A stretch of 47,305 bases of DNA from Acidobacteriota bacterium (lineage in GTDB: Bacteria; Acidobacteriota; Terriglobia; Bryobacterales; Bryobacteraceae), in contig CANIVU010000065.1 in NCBI GenBank assembly GCA_947470805.1, positions 1 through 47,305 of the forward strand, in the 5' to 3' direction. Below, piece by piece: positions 1 to 7,782 of the stretch. Under the pieces are notes generated by a model, which saw only the letters and a list, made by a program, of their open reading frames with translations, searched no databases and was not told the DNA's origin. Numbering within the stretch: the stretch's first letter is position 1; each line of letters begins with the position of its first letter. The translations under genes and the position numbers were made by a program.

Positions 1-212
1 CCGGGGGTGACGACGCGGTTGGCGGCGTCGATGGTCTTATCGGCGGTCTTGCCGGCGAGGTTGCCGATGGCGGCGATGCGGCCGTCTTTGATGGCGACGT
101 CGGCACGGTACCAGGGGTTGCCGGCGCCATCGATGACGCGGCCATTGCGAATCAAAACGTCAAAATCGGCGGCGAGGGCCGCTACGGCGAGCAGGAAGAT
201 GAGGGGTTTCAC
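1..212 (-). CDS. N-acyl-D-amino-acid deacylase-like amidohydrolase, N-terminal fragment
   Basis: The gene is cut by the left edge of the window; only the first ~70 codons are present. The GTG start at 210-212 overlaps the accD stop codon (GTGA), so the two are probably translationally coupled. The product begins with a short signal peptide (KPLIFLLAVAALAA). The typical N-terminal beta-sandwich of metal-dependent amidohydrolases follows: DVLIRNGRVIDGAGNPW, then VAIKDGRIAAIG and TIDAANRVVTPG. The 'IRNGRVIDGAGNPWYRADV' wording is characteristic of the D-aminoacylase/N-acyl-D-amino-acid deacylase branch, whose members hydrolyse N-acyl-D-amino acids. Here the enzyme would be exported. The metal-binding HxH motif and the catalytic core lie outside the window, so dihydroorotase-like or other amidohydrolases cannot be fully excluded. 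Confidence 0.75.
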   Translation of the reverse strand, partial: MKPLIFLLAVAALAADFDVLIRNGRVIDGAGNPWYRADVAIKDGRIAAIGNLAGKTADKTIDAANRVVTP

Positions 213-1066
213 TTGAGGGGTCCACAGAAGAAGTCGAACGCTTGTGCCAGGTAGTGGCGCATGTCCGAACGGGGGACCACTGCATCGAGAAAGCCGTGTT
301 TCACGAGAAATTCAGAGCGCTGGAAACCTTCGGGCAGTTTCTGCCGGATGGTTTGTTCAATGACGCGGGGGCCGGCGAAGCCGATGAGGGCGCCGGGTTC
401 ACCGATATTCAGATCGCCCAGCATGGCGAAGCTGGCGGTGACGCCGCCGGTGGTGGGGTCCGTCATGACGCTGATGTAGGGGAGGGCGGCTTCGTCGAGC
501 TTCATCAAGCCGGCGGAGATCTTGGCCATCTGCATCAAGCTGACGGCGCCTTCCTGCATACGCGCGCCGCCGGAGGCGGAGACGACGACGAGCGGGCACT
601 TTTCGACGAGGCAACGATCGATGGCGCGGGCGATGGTTTCGCCGACGACGGCGCCCATGGAGCCACCGACAAAGCGGAGGTTGAGGGCGCAGATCTGCAC
701 GCGGCGGCCGTGGAGTTTGCCGGCGGCGGCGATGATGGCGTCAGCGTGGCCGGTCGATTTCCGCATGGCGGCCAGGCGATCTTTGTAGGGTTTCGAGTCG
801 ACGAAATCGAGCGGATCAGTAGAGCGGAGATTGCGATCATATTCTTCATAGACGCCGTCATCGAAGAGCATTTTCAGGCGTTCTTCGGCGGAGAGTTTGA
901 AGTGATAGCCGCACTTGACGCAGACCTGCTGGGCTTCGTCGAGTTCCTTCTTCCAGATAATCTGGCCGCAGCCGTCGCACTTCTCCCAAAGACCTTCGGT
1001 CTTAACGCGACGTTCTTCATCAGGGGTAGGAGTTACGCTCGGGGCTTTCCGATTCCACCAGGCCAT
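209..1066 (-). CDS. accD: Acetyl-CoA carboxylase carboxyltransferase subunit beta
   Basis: The beta subunit of the carboxyltransferase moves CO2 from carboxybiotin-BCCP to acetyl-CoA to make malonyl-CoA, the first committed step of fatty acid synthesis in the cytoplasm. The 285-aa length is normal for the family. The N-terminal zinc ribbon has four cysteines at C30, C33, C49 and C52. It is followed by the crotonase-like carboxyltransferase core, with the glycine-rich SASGGARMQEG segment and the MTDPTTGGVTASFAMLGD oxyanion/acyl-CoA region. A GGGGG ribosome-binding stretch precedes the ATG. It lies 16 bp downstream of rlmH and overlaps the following amidohydrolase by 4 bp. The partner accA is not in the window. 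Confidence 0.97.
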   Translation of the reverse strand: MAWWNRKAPSVTPTPDEERRVKTEGLWEKCDGCGQIIWKKELDEAQQVCVKCGYHFKLSAEERLKMLFDDGVYEEYDRNLRSTDPLDFVDSKPYKDRLAAMRKSTGHADAIIAAAGKLHGRRVQICALNLRFVGGSMGAVVGETIARAIDRCLVEKCPLVVVSASGGARMQEGAVSLMQMAKISAGLMKLDEAALPYISVMTDPTTGGVTASFAMLGDLNIGEPGALIGFAGPRVIEQTIRQKLPEGFQRSEFLVKHGFLDAVVPRSDMRHYLAQAFDFFCGPLK

Positions 1067-1082
1067 ATCCCCCTATTATCGC

Positions 1083-1502
1083 CTATCTGACGTAAGGGTG
1101 ATTCTTCAATATGGCGAATCCGCGATAGATCTGTTCGGCGAGCATGGCGCGGGCGAGTTCGTGGGGCCAGGTCATTTTGCTTAGGGAGAGAAGGAGGTCG
1201 GCTTGTTGGCGCTGGGCGGGGGTGAGGCCTTCGTGGGCGCCGATTAAGAAGACGAGGTCGTGGGACTGGAGAGCGGCGGTGTCGAGGAGTTTCGAGAACT
1301 GGTGGGAGTCGAGCTCTTTGCCGATGGGATCGAGGTAGATCTTTTTGGCGTTGGGGTGGCGGGCGTGGATGTCGAACTTAGCGGGGTTGATTTCGCGCAT
1401 TTCGCAGGGGGCGAAGTGGGAGGCGCGGGTAATGAAGTCTTGCGCGATGGCGTTTGCGTGCGCGTCTTTGGCGCGGCCGATGTAGTAGAGGAAGATCTTC
1501 AC
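1083..1502 (-). CDS. rlmH: 23S rRNA (pseudouridine1915-N3)-methyltransferase RlmH
   Basis: A small SPOUT-class methyltransferase that methylates N3 of pseudouridine 1915 in helix 69 of 23S rRNA, on assembled 70S ribosomes. I prefer the GTG at 1500-1502 (139 aa, protein begins VKIFLYYIGRAK) because it matches the usual RlmH N-terminus and forms a GTGA overlap with the upstream CPBP stop. An in-frame ATG at 1515-1517 would add five residues. The C-terminal trefoil-knot signature is visible as WPHELARAMLAEQIYRGFAI and a terminal HPYVR. Two positions deviate from the common pattern: the SAM loop reads IGAHEGL rather than IGGxxGL, and the tail is PYVR rather than PYHR. The catalytic-type His, Tyr and Arg remain. 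Confidence 0.92.
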   Translation of the reverse strand: MKIFLYYIGRAKDAHANAIAQDFITRASHFAPCEMREINPAKFDIHARHPNAKKIYLDPIGKELDSHQFSKLLDTAALQSHDLVFLIGAHEGLTPAQRQQADLLLSLSKMTWPHELARAMLAEQIYRGFAILKNHPYVR

Positions 1503-2164
1503 ATCCAGTATTCCCACTTACCTGTGGCGATGGTGTAGAGCGACAGGCAGAGGTTGGTGACGCCGTGGGCGAGGATGCAATCGCCGAGGCGTTTGGTGCG
1601 GATGGCCCAGAAGTTGTAGAGCGCGCCGGCGAGGAAGCCGACGTCCCAATAGGGGCCGTGTTCGCTGGCGAAGAGGGCGGCCGAGAGCCAGAAGGCCTGG
1701 TGGGCGTAGCGGCCGAAGGGCACCTTTTCAAAGTCCGGGTTATCGAGCCAGCGCATGAGCCAGCCGCGCCAGAAAAGTTCTTCGAGGATGGGGACTAAGA
1801 GGGCGGCGCGGAGGGTGCGGAAGATGAGGACCCAGGGAGAACGGAGGTCGGCCGGGGGGATGGAACTGGAGACGGCGCCGGTGATGGAGTTGGTGAACAG
1901 CCAGTGAGAACGGTAGCCGGGGATGAGGAGATCCGGCAGGATCCAGAGGCCGAAGACGGCGACGCCGAAGAGGACCGTGAGGGCCGGGGTGGCGAGTTTC
2001 AGGTCCAATACGGGGCGGGAGAAGAACCAGATGACCGCCGTGAGAATGGCGACGCGGACGACCTGTTCGATGGGCCCGGGCAGCGGGTTGTAGGGCTGCA
2101 GACCGAGGAAGAGCAGGAAGACGGCGAAGGGGAGGACGTAGGGGACAGCCGGGTGGCGAAGCAT
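1499..2164 (-). CDS. CPBP-family intramembrane metalloprotease (CAAX protease-related)
   Basis: A polytopic membrane protein of 221 aa with about six hydrophobic segments, carrying the three CPBP/Abi motifs in order. These are EELFWRGWLMRW (EExxxR glutamates and arginine), SEHGPYWDVG (FxxxH-type histidine) and HGVTNLCLS (HxxxN/S). The family comprises intramembrane metalloproteases related to the type II CAAX prenyl endopeptidase. The size and wording resemble the 'CAAX prenyl protease-related' group (TIGR03008) found in exosortase/PEP-CTERM genomes, although no exosortase is visible here. The ATG at 2164 lies 6 bp after the upstream di-haem protein gene, and its stop overlaps the rlmH start. 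The substrate is unknown. Confidence 0.85.
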   Translation of the reverse strand: MLRHPAVPYVLPFAVFLLFLGLQPYNPLPGPIEQVVRVAILTAVIWFFSRPVLDLKLATPALTVLFGVAVFGLWILPDLLIPGYRSHWLFTNSITGAVSSSIPPADLRSPWVLIFRTLRAALLVPILEELFWRGWLMRWLDNPDFEKVPFGRYAHQAFWLSAALFASEHGPYWDVGFLAGALYNFWAIRTKRLGDCILAHGVTNLCLSLYTIATGKWEYWM

Positions 2165-2170
2165 GGTGGT

Positions 2171-5100
2171 CTAGGGTTTGGTACCGCGGATCCAGTTGAG
2201 GATCGTGTTGTATTCAGGAGATCCTTTTTCGAAACGGACGCCGCCGCCGTGGGCGGTTTTGCTGGCGTTGACGACACCTTCCGATTCGGCGCTCGAGGTG
2301 GGCTTGACGAGGATGAGGCTGGCCTCGGGATCGTCCAAATTGATGACGTTGCGGGCGGTGGTGAGAGTGGCGTTGAAGAGCGTATGCGTGGTGTGGCAGT
2401 GGACGCAGGCCTGGCCGTCCTTGCCGCGCGTGGTGAGAACCGGTTCGACGTAGCCACGGAAGTAGTCGTCATCGGGACGGGCTGTGCCGGGGCGGGCGCG
2501 GTTGCCACCGGCGCCGGCGGCGCGGGGAGCGGGCTTGGGCTGGGCGGCCTTGACGGCGGCGAGAATGGGATCGCGTTCGGCGGTGGGCGGGCCGGCGAGG
2601 CGAGAGACTTCGCCGAAGGCGGCATCGCGGAGCATCTGGCCGGCGAGGAGGGCGAGGCGGCGGATTTCGGGATCTTCGCTTTTGAGGTGCGGGGCGAGGG
2701 CCTTGGCCATGCGGTCGTTGGCGGCGCCGAAGAAGACGATCTGTTCGACGTCGTTGCCGATGCGGTTGTAGACGCCGTTGAAGGGGGTGGTGCGGTCGGC
2801 CGTGGGGTCGTAGACGTCGCCGCGGCGGAGTTCGAATTCGCTTAAGCCGGCGAGAAGGACTTTGACCAGTTGGGGATTGCCGGATTCGAGGGCTTTCGCG
2901 AATTTGGTGGCGAGGCGGTCTTCCACAGCGAGGCGGCCGCGGATAACCTTTTCCCGGTCGTCGGGCTTGGCGAGGCCGGGTACCCAGTTGTTGTAGAGAT
3001 AGCGGATATTCTCATCGGCGAGGTTGTAGACGGCCTCTTTGAGGTTGCGTTCGAGCCATGGGTGTTGGGGCTTTTCCATGGCGGCGAGGAAGGCGTCTTC
3101 GATGATCTCGCGCGAAGGGAGGGCGGGGGTCCAGAACCAGTATTGCCAGGCGGCCTTGGAGGCCTGGATGGCGATGGCGGGGTTGTTATCGGTGATGCGT
3201 TTTGCAAGCAACAGGGCGAACTCCGGCCGCTTGGCGAGGGCCGAGGCGTGGGTGGAGAAGACGCGCGTAGCCGACCAACGTTCGCGCTCGTTGGGGGATT
3301 GCAGGAGCGTGGTGAGCGTGGTGGAGGCGAGTTCGGGGCGGCGGCTGTAGAGCTGGCGCATGGCCCAGGCGGCGGAGCGCATGACGAGTTTGCTGGGGTC
3401 ATCCATGCGGGCGGCGATGACGGGGAGCGAATCGGCGCGGCCGAGGCGGCCGAGGGTTTCGAGCGCCTGGGCGCGGAAGAGCGGTTCGGGGACGGTGGTG
3501 AGCGCTTCGATTTCGCGGAGGCGGGCTGTGTCGGGCGTGGTCCAGATGCCGTTCAGGGCTTCGAGCGTTTTGAGGGGCTCAGTAGGGGCGGCGCCGTAGC
3601 GGTTGGCTTCCGGTTGCTGCGGGTAGTAGGCGCTCAAAGCGAGCACGGCCATCTGCGTTTCCCGGAACGGGGTGCGGAAGTTCTCGTAGCTTTGCAGCGG
3701 ATCGAGCCAGCCGCCGAAGGACTGCTGGCGGCTCATTAAGTAGGCGAGGCCCTTGGCAACTTGCGGGTTGTCACGAGGGATACCGGCCGCGTTGAGCGCC
3801 CAGAGCGCATGGCCGGTTTGGAATTCGACAGGAAAGGACGTTTCGTCGAAGCGGGCCGACCACTGGCCATCGGGGCGCTGGAGGGACAGGATGCGCTCGG
3901 CGTTCTTACGGATCTTTTCGGCGTACGCGGCTTTATCGATGGCAGCGAGGGCGAGGGTCTGGTAGCAGAGATCAATGGTGTTCTTGATCTCGTGGTCCTG
4001 TTCGATGAGGGCGGCGATTTTAGGGTCGCGCGTCGACTCCCAGGCGTACCAGGCGACTTCGTAGGTGGAGACGAGCGGCGTGTTGCCGTTGGTTTCGTCA
4101 CCGGGGAGTTTGGCGCGGTCTTTGTAGTAGAGATTGAGATAGCCGGCGACGCCGGAGTGATAGGCGGGGCGCGGGTCGTGCGTCAGCTCTTTTTCATAGA
4201 GCTGGAGCAGATGCGACATGCGGCTGAGCACGTTGGCCGAGGCCGAGATGACGCGCGACCAGACGGCGCCTTCGGCTTCAAAGCCGTAGAAGGGCCGCGG
4301 GTTGTTGTAAAAGCGCTCGGCGAGGAAGGAGAGCTGGTGGGGGTAGTGGACACTGTAGCCCTGGCGGTAGGCGTAGAGCTGGCCGCGCTGGGTGAAGTGG
4401 GTGGCGTGGCAGGCGACGCAGAGAGTGGTCTCCTGGTGGTTGCTCGAGACGCGGTCGAAGAGACCGCCGCGGCGGGGGGTGTTGGCGTGCCAGGAGTCCC
4501 CGGCGCCGATGAGGTAATCGACCGCGGTTTGCACGGCTTGGCGCGGGTCGGCATAGGGCGGGGCGTCCTGGACGCGGGTCTGGAGGCGGTAGAAGGGGTG
4601 GGTGAGCTTGACGCGGACGTAGTAGGTACCGGGTTCTTTGAAGAGCCGGGTGGTGAATTTGTTGCCGGGAAGGGCCTGGACTTCGTGGGGAATGGTAACC
4701 GGGTCTTCGCCTTCGGAGTACTCCTGCATTTTGTCGCCCTGGAGGCGATGGACGCTGACGTCGACGGGGATATTGTCGCGGTCGAGCAGTTCGAGGCTGA
4801 AGTAGACCAGTTGGGGTTTGGCACCGCGCCACTCGAAGCGGAACCAGTCTTCGTTGGGATTCGGTTCGATTTTGGCGGAGAGGGCGGCGGGGATGTAGGG
4901 AGCTTCGTCGCCGGAGGCCCAGATGGTTTTGCCGAGTTCAAGTGGATTCGCTGACTGCCAGGTGTTGTTCGGTTCGGCTTCGAGGTGGGGAGCGACGCCG
5001 AGATCGACCACCTGGACGGCGGCCGGGGCTGCGAGTTCGAGGCGCAGGACGGGTGCGCCGTGGATGAGCGTGTAGAGATCGGGATCGCCGGTGTGGAGGG

Positions 5101-5329
5101 TCTTCTCGACGACGACGGTGTCACCAGCCAATAAACGCGCCAACCCGGGAGCGCGTTGCTCTCCCGGGATGGGGACTGAGATCAAAACGCTATAGGTGTG
5201 TTTGGCTTCACGCGCCGGGATCAGGTGCGCCCCGGGGGGCAGAAGCCGGCGCCAAACCGGAGCCGTTTGCCCGGCCACCGACAAAGCACACAGCAGGAGG
5301 ACAAAAACACGGGACAGGTTCGGGACCAT
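2171..5329 (-). CDS. Secreted di-haem c-type cytochrome with PPC, alpha/alpha-toroid and HEAT-like regions
   Basis: A large exported protein of 1052 aa beginning with a signal peptide (VFVLLLCALSVAGQ). Regions in order: a pre-peptidase C-terminal-like domain near residues 115-245 (LEAEPNNTWQSANPL, NEDWFRFEW); a first haem-c motif CVACH at C304/C307/H308; a prenyltransferase/squalene-cyclase-like alpha/alpha toroid around 465-565 (LQRPDGQWSA, QSFGGWLDP); HEAT/PBS-lyase-like helical repeats around 600-930; and a C-terminal haem motif CVHCHTTH at C975/C978/H979. The combination resembles the planctomycete/acidobacterial 'PSD1-like' cytochrome and HEAT proteins. It is likely periplasmic and redox-active, but the substrate and partner are unknown. 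It starts 9 bp downstream of the TPR lipoprotein gene and is probably co-transcribed with it. Confidence 0.8.
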   Translation of the reverse strand: MVPNLSRVFVLLLCALSVAGQTAPVWRRLLPPGAHLIPAREAKHTYSVLISVPIPGEQRAPGLARLLAGDTVVVEKTLHTGDPDLYTLIHGAPVLRLELAAPAAVQVVDLGVAPHLEAEPNNTWQSANPLELGKTIWASGDEAPYIPAALSAKIEPNPNEDWFRFEWRGAKPQLVYFSLELLDRDNIPVDVSVHRLQGDKMQEYSEGEDPVTIPHEVQALPGNKFTTRLFKEPGTYYVRVKLTHPFYRLQTRVQDAPPYADPRQAVQTAVDYLIGAGDSWHANTPRRGGLFDRVSSNHQETTLCVACHATHFTQRGQLYAYRQGYSVHYPHQLSFLAERFYNNPRPFYGFEAEGAVWSRVISASANVLSRMSHLLQLYEKELTHDPRPAYHSGVAGYLNLYYKDRAKLPGDETNGNTPLVSTYEVAWYAWESTRDPKIAALIEQDHEIKNTIDLCYQTLALAAIDKAAYAEKIRKNAERILSLQRPDGQWSARFDETSFPVEFQTGHALWALNAAGIPRDNPQVAKGLAYLMSRQQSFGGWLDPLQSYENFRTPFRETQMAVLALSAYYPQQPEANRYGAAPTEPLKTLEALNGIWTTPDTARLREIEALTTVPEPLFRAQALETLGRLGRADSLPVIAARMDDPSKLVMRSAAWAMRQLYSRRPELASTTLTTLLQSPNERERWSATRVFSTHASALAKRPEFALLLAKRITDNNPAIAIQASKAAWQYWFWTPALPSREIIEDAFLAAMEKPQHPWLERNLKEAVYNLADENIRYLYNNWVPGLAKPDDREKVIRGRLAVEDRLATKFAKALESGNPQLVKVLLAGLSEFELRRGDVYDPTADRTTPFNGVYNRIGNDVEQIVFFGAANDRMAKALAPHLKSEDPEIRRLALLAGQMLRDAAFGEVSRLAGPPTAERDPILAAVKAAQPKPAPRAAGAGGNRARPGTARPDDDYFRGYVEPVLTTRGKDGQACVHCHTTHTLFNATLTTARNVINLDDPEASLILVKPTSSAESEGVVNASKTAHGGGVRFEKGSPEYNTILNWIRGTKP

Positions 5330-5338
5330 GTGGATTGA

Positions 5339-7642
5339 TTAACCGAGCTTGCTGGCCAACTTTTGGATTTCTTCCTGGTCGGACTTGCTGGGATTCAATT
5401 TCCTGGCATCGTCCAGTTCGCGGCGGGCCTTGGCCTTATCCCCCGACTGGAGATAGGCGGTGGCCAAACGGAGATGGAACAGGGCAACCTTCGGGAACTT
5501 TCCGGTGAGTTCGGAGAAGATGGAGGTGGCATTCTGCGGCAGGTTTTTCTTCAGGTAGATGAAGCCGAGCGTATCGGCGATCATCGGATCAGCCGGAGCC
5601 TTCTGCTTTGCCTTCTGGGCGTAGGTGAGAGCAAGATCGAGATTATTGCCCTGATCGGCCAAATAGAACGAGTAGTTGTTGAGGGCGATCACATTGTCGG
5701 GTTCGGCCTTGAGCACCTGTTCGTAGAGCGGCGCGGCCTCCGAGCGACGGTTGACCTGATCGAGCGCCATGGCGCGGCTCAACAGCGGCAGCACATGGTT
5801 CGGCATCAGTTCTCCGGCCTTTTTCCAGGTATCGATGGCGTTGTTCAAGTCGCCCTTCTGGCGATAGGACTCGGCGATACGCATGTGGAGATCGAAGTTC
5901 TTCGGATCGCCCTGGAGAACCTTCTGGAACATTTTGATGCCATCGTCGGCGCGACCGCTGCGAACCGCGATATTGCCCCAGGCAACCTGGAGAACAGTGG
6001 ATTTGGGGAATTTTTGAATGGCGGCGTCGAGGAGCGCGAGCGACTTATCGTTCTGTTTTTGGGCGGTGTAGACTTCGGTGAGCCCCATCAGGCCGCGCAT
6101 GTCCGGCGGGTTCTGGGTGTAGACTTCCTGGAAAAGTTTTTCGGCTTCGGCAAACTTTCCTTCTTTGAACAGGACGAAGCCAAGTTGGTATTTGGCATCG
6201 CGCTGGCCGGGGTTGATCTTCAGGGTTTCCACCAGGACGGACTTGGAGTCGTCAAACTTACCCTGCGCCATGAAGGCATGCGACTTGATGAGGCGGGCGT
6301 ACTGATTGCCCGGATCGAGCTGCATGATCTCGTTGGCGGCGCTGAGGGCAGCGGCGTATTCACCGCGAGTGACCTGCACCTGTGCCAGGGCAATGCGGGC
6401 GGGCAAGTAGTCCGGCCGGTACTTTAAGGCATCGGTGAAGTGAACGCGGGCCGAATCCAGATCGCCCTTCGACATCAGCGCACGGCCGAGGTTGTAGTGG
6501 AGGACAAAGTTCTCCGGCATCTTGTTGACAACCGATTGCAGTTCGCTGATGGCGGTGCTGATCTGTTCGGGCTTGCCGGCATAGAGCCAGAGCGAGGCGC
6601 GCATGGCAATGGCTTCCGGATCGTTTTTATCTTCCTTCAGGATGGCTTCACAGAGGTCCAAGGCTTCGGTGGAGCGATTCTGGGCGACGCGCACTTCGAC
6701 CAGGCGCTTTTGGAAAACCCTGTTGCGAGCGGCATCCTGTTTGCCACCTTCGGCATACGCGGTAGCGGCCCGATCATAGTCGCGAACCCGATAATAGAAA
6801 TCGCCCACATCCATGTACGCGTTCGGGAAATCGGTACGATTGGAGAGCGTTTCGCTCAACACCTTCTCCATCTCCGCGCTTTTCTGGTGAACGTAGTAGT
6901 GCGCGGCGAGCCGCAACCGGTTGGCCGCGTCCTTCGGATTGTTCGCGCCGCGCTCCCGAAGAACCTTCTCCGCCTCGTCCGGCTTCTGCTGCAGCATGGC
7001 GATTCCGTAAAGCATGTCGTAGGCGGCACCATTGGTTTTATCCTTGGCAACCATGCCACGGACGAATGTGATGGCGTCGTCGTAACGCTTCATCGCGAGC
7101 AGGGTACGGGCAATCGTTAACTGAAGCACCGGTTGATCGGGCTTCTTGACGTCGGCGGCCTGGAAGAGGGCCAGACCTTCTTCGCCCTTCCCATCGGCGA
7201 TGGCCAGGAAGCCACGCAGGCGGAGATCCTCGTAAGATCCCTTCCCGCGCTTTTCAATGCGCGAGGAGAGGTCGCGAATATCGTTCATCAAACTCTTGTA
7301 CTTCACCGGATTGGACGCGTAGCCGTTCAGGTAGATGTCGGCCAGCTTGCTGTGCGCATCGAGATTCTCCGGCTGCAGTTCGATCGTGCGCTGCAAGTTG
7401 CCGAGCGCTTCGCCATACGAACCCAGGCGCAGATTGGTGAGCGCCAACTGATAGTACGCTTCTCCATAACGCGGATCGACTTTGATCGCGTTCAGATACA
7501 TTAAGCGGGCCTGTTTGTACTGGCCCTTCTCAAAGTACTTATTGCCCCCGTCAAGGGCCTTTTTCTTCTTGGCTTCGGGGCTGCAGGCAGCAGCAAAAAG
7601 GGTGAGCACCAAAAGGAGCAGAATGGAAATGCGTCGTGTCAT
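5339..7642 (-). CDS. TPR-repeat lipoprotein
   Basis: A lipoprotein of 767 aa: positively charged n-region, a hydrophobic stretch and a lipobox ending FAAAC at Cys20, followed by a Lys-rich linker. The rest is built from tandem tetratricopeptide repeats with the usual W/L-G-Y-A-P spacing, for example KYFEKGQYKQARLMYLNAIK near residues 34-53 and again up to about 760. It should sit in the outer-membrane inner leaflet or periplasm as a protein-interaction scaffold. The length and architecture resemble the PEP-CTERM-associated TPR lipoproteins (PrsT type), and a CAAX-protease-related gene lies two genes downstream. That link is an inference because no exosortase is seen. The 140-bp gap upstream (7643-7782) probably contains its promoter. 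Confidence 0.85.
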   Translation of the reverse strand: MTRRISILLLLVLTLFAAACSPEAKKKKALDGGNKYFEKGQYKQARLMYLNAIKVDPRYGEAYYQLALTNLRLGSYGEALGNLQRTIELQPENLDAHSKLADIYLNGYASNPVKYKSLMNDIRDLSSRIEKRGKGSYEDLRLRGFLAIADGKGEEGLALFQAADVKKPDQPVLQLTIARTLLAMKRYDDAITFVRGMVAKDKTNGAAYDMLYGIAMLQQKPDEAEKVLRERGANNPKDAANRLRLAAHYYVHQKSAEMEKVLSETLSNRTDFPNAYMDVGDFYYRVRDYDRAATAYAEGGKQDAARNRVFQKRLVEVRVAQNRSTEALDLCEAILKEDKNDPEAIAMRASLWLYAGKPEQISTAISELQSVVNKMPENFVLHYNLGRALMSKGDLDSARVHFTDALKYRPDYLPARIALAQVQVTRGEYAAALSAANEIMQLDPGNQYARLIKSHAFMAQGKFDDSKSVLVETLKINPGQRDAKYQLGFVLFKEGKFAEAEKLFQEVYTQNPPDMRGLMGLTEVYTAQKQNDKSLALLDAAIQKFPKSTVLQVAWGNIAVRSGRADDGIKMFQKVLQGDPKNFDLHMRIAESYRQKGDLNNAIDTWKKAGELMPNHVLPLLSRAMALDQVNRRSEAAPLYEQVLKAEPDNVIALNNYSFYLADQGNNLDLALTYAQKAKQKAPADPMIADTLGFIYLKKNLPQNATSIFSELTGKFPKVALFHLRLATAYLQSGDKAKARRELDDARKLNPSKSDQEEIQKLASKLG

Positions 7643-7782
7643 GGGTTTACCGGCAAACTAAAGTATCTTCAACATGATATCGCGCTTGGACGGCTCCCGC
7701 CCAGTGCGAACCACCATGAGAGTACTATCTTCGTTATCGACCAGCGTCGATCATACTTGACCCCGGAAACGGGCCATCCACC

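Noticed and set aside
7736-7751. Small inverted repeat ATCGAC-CAGC-GTCGAT in the 7643-7782 gap
   Set aside because: Stem of only six bases with no U tract; not distinguishable from chance as a terminator or operator.
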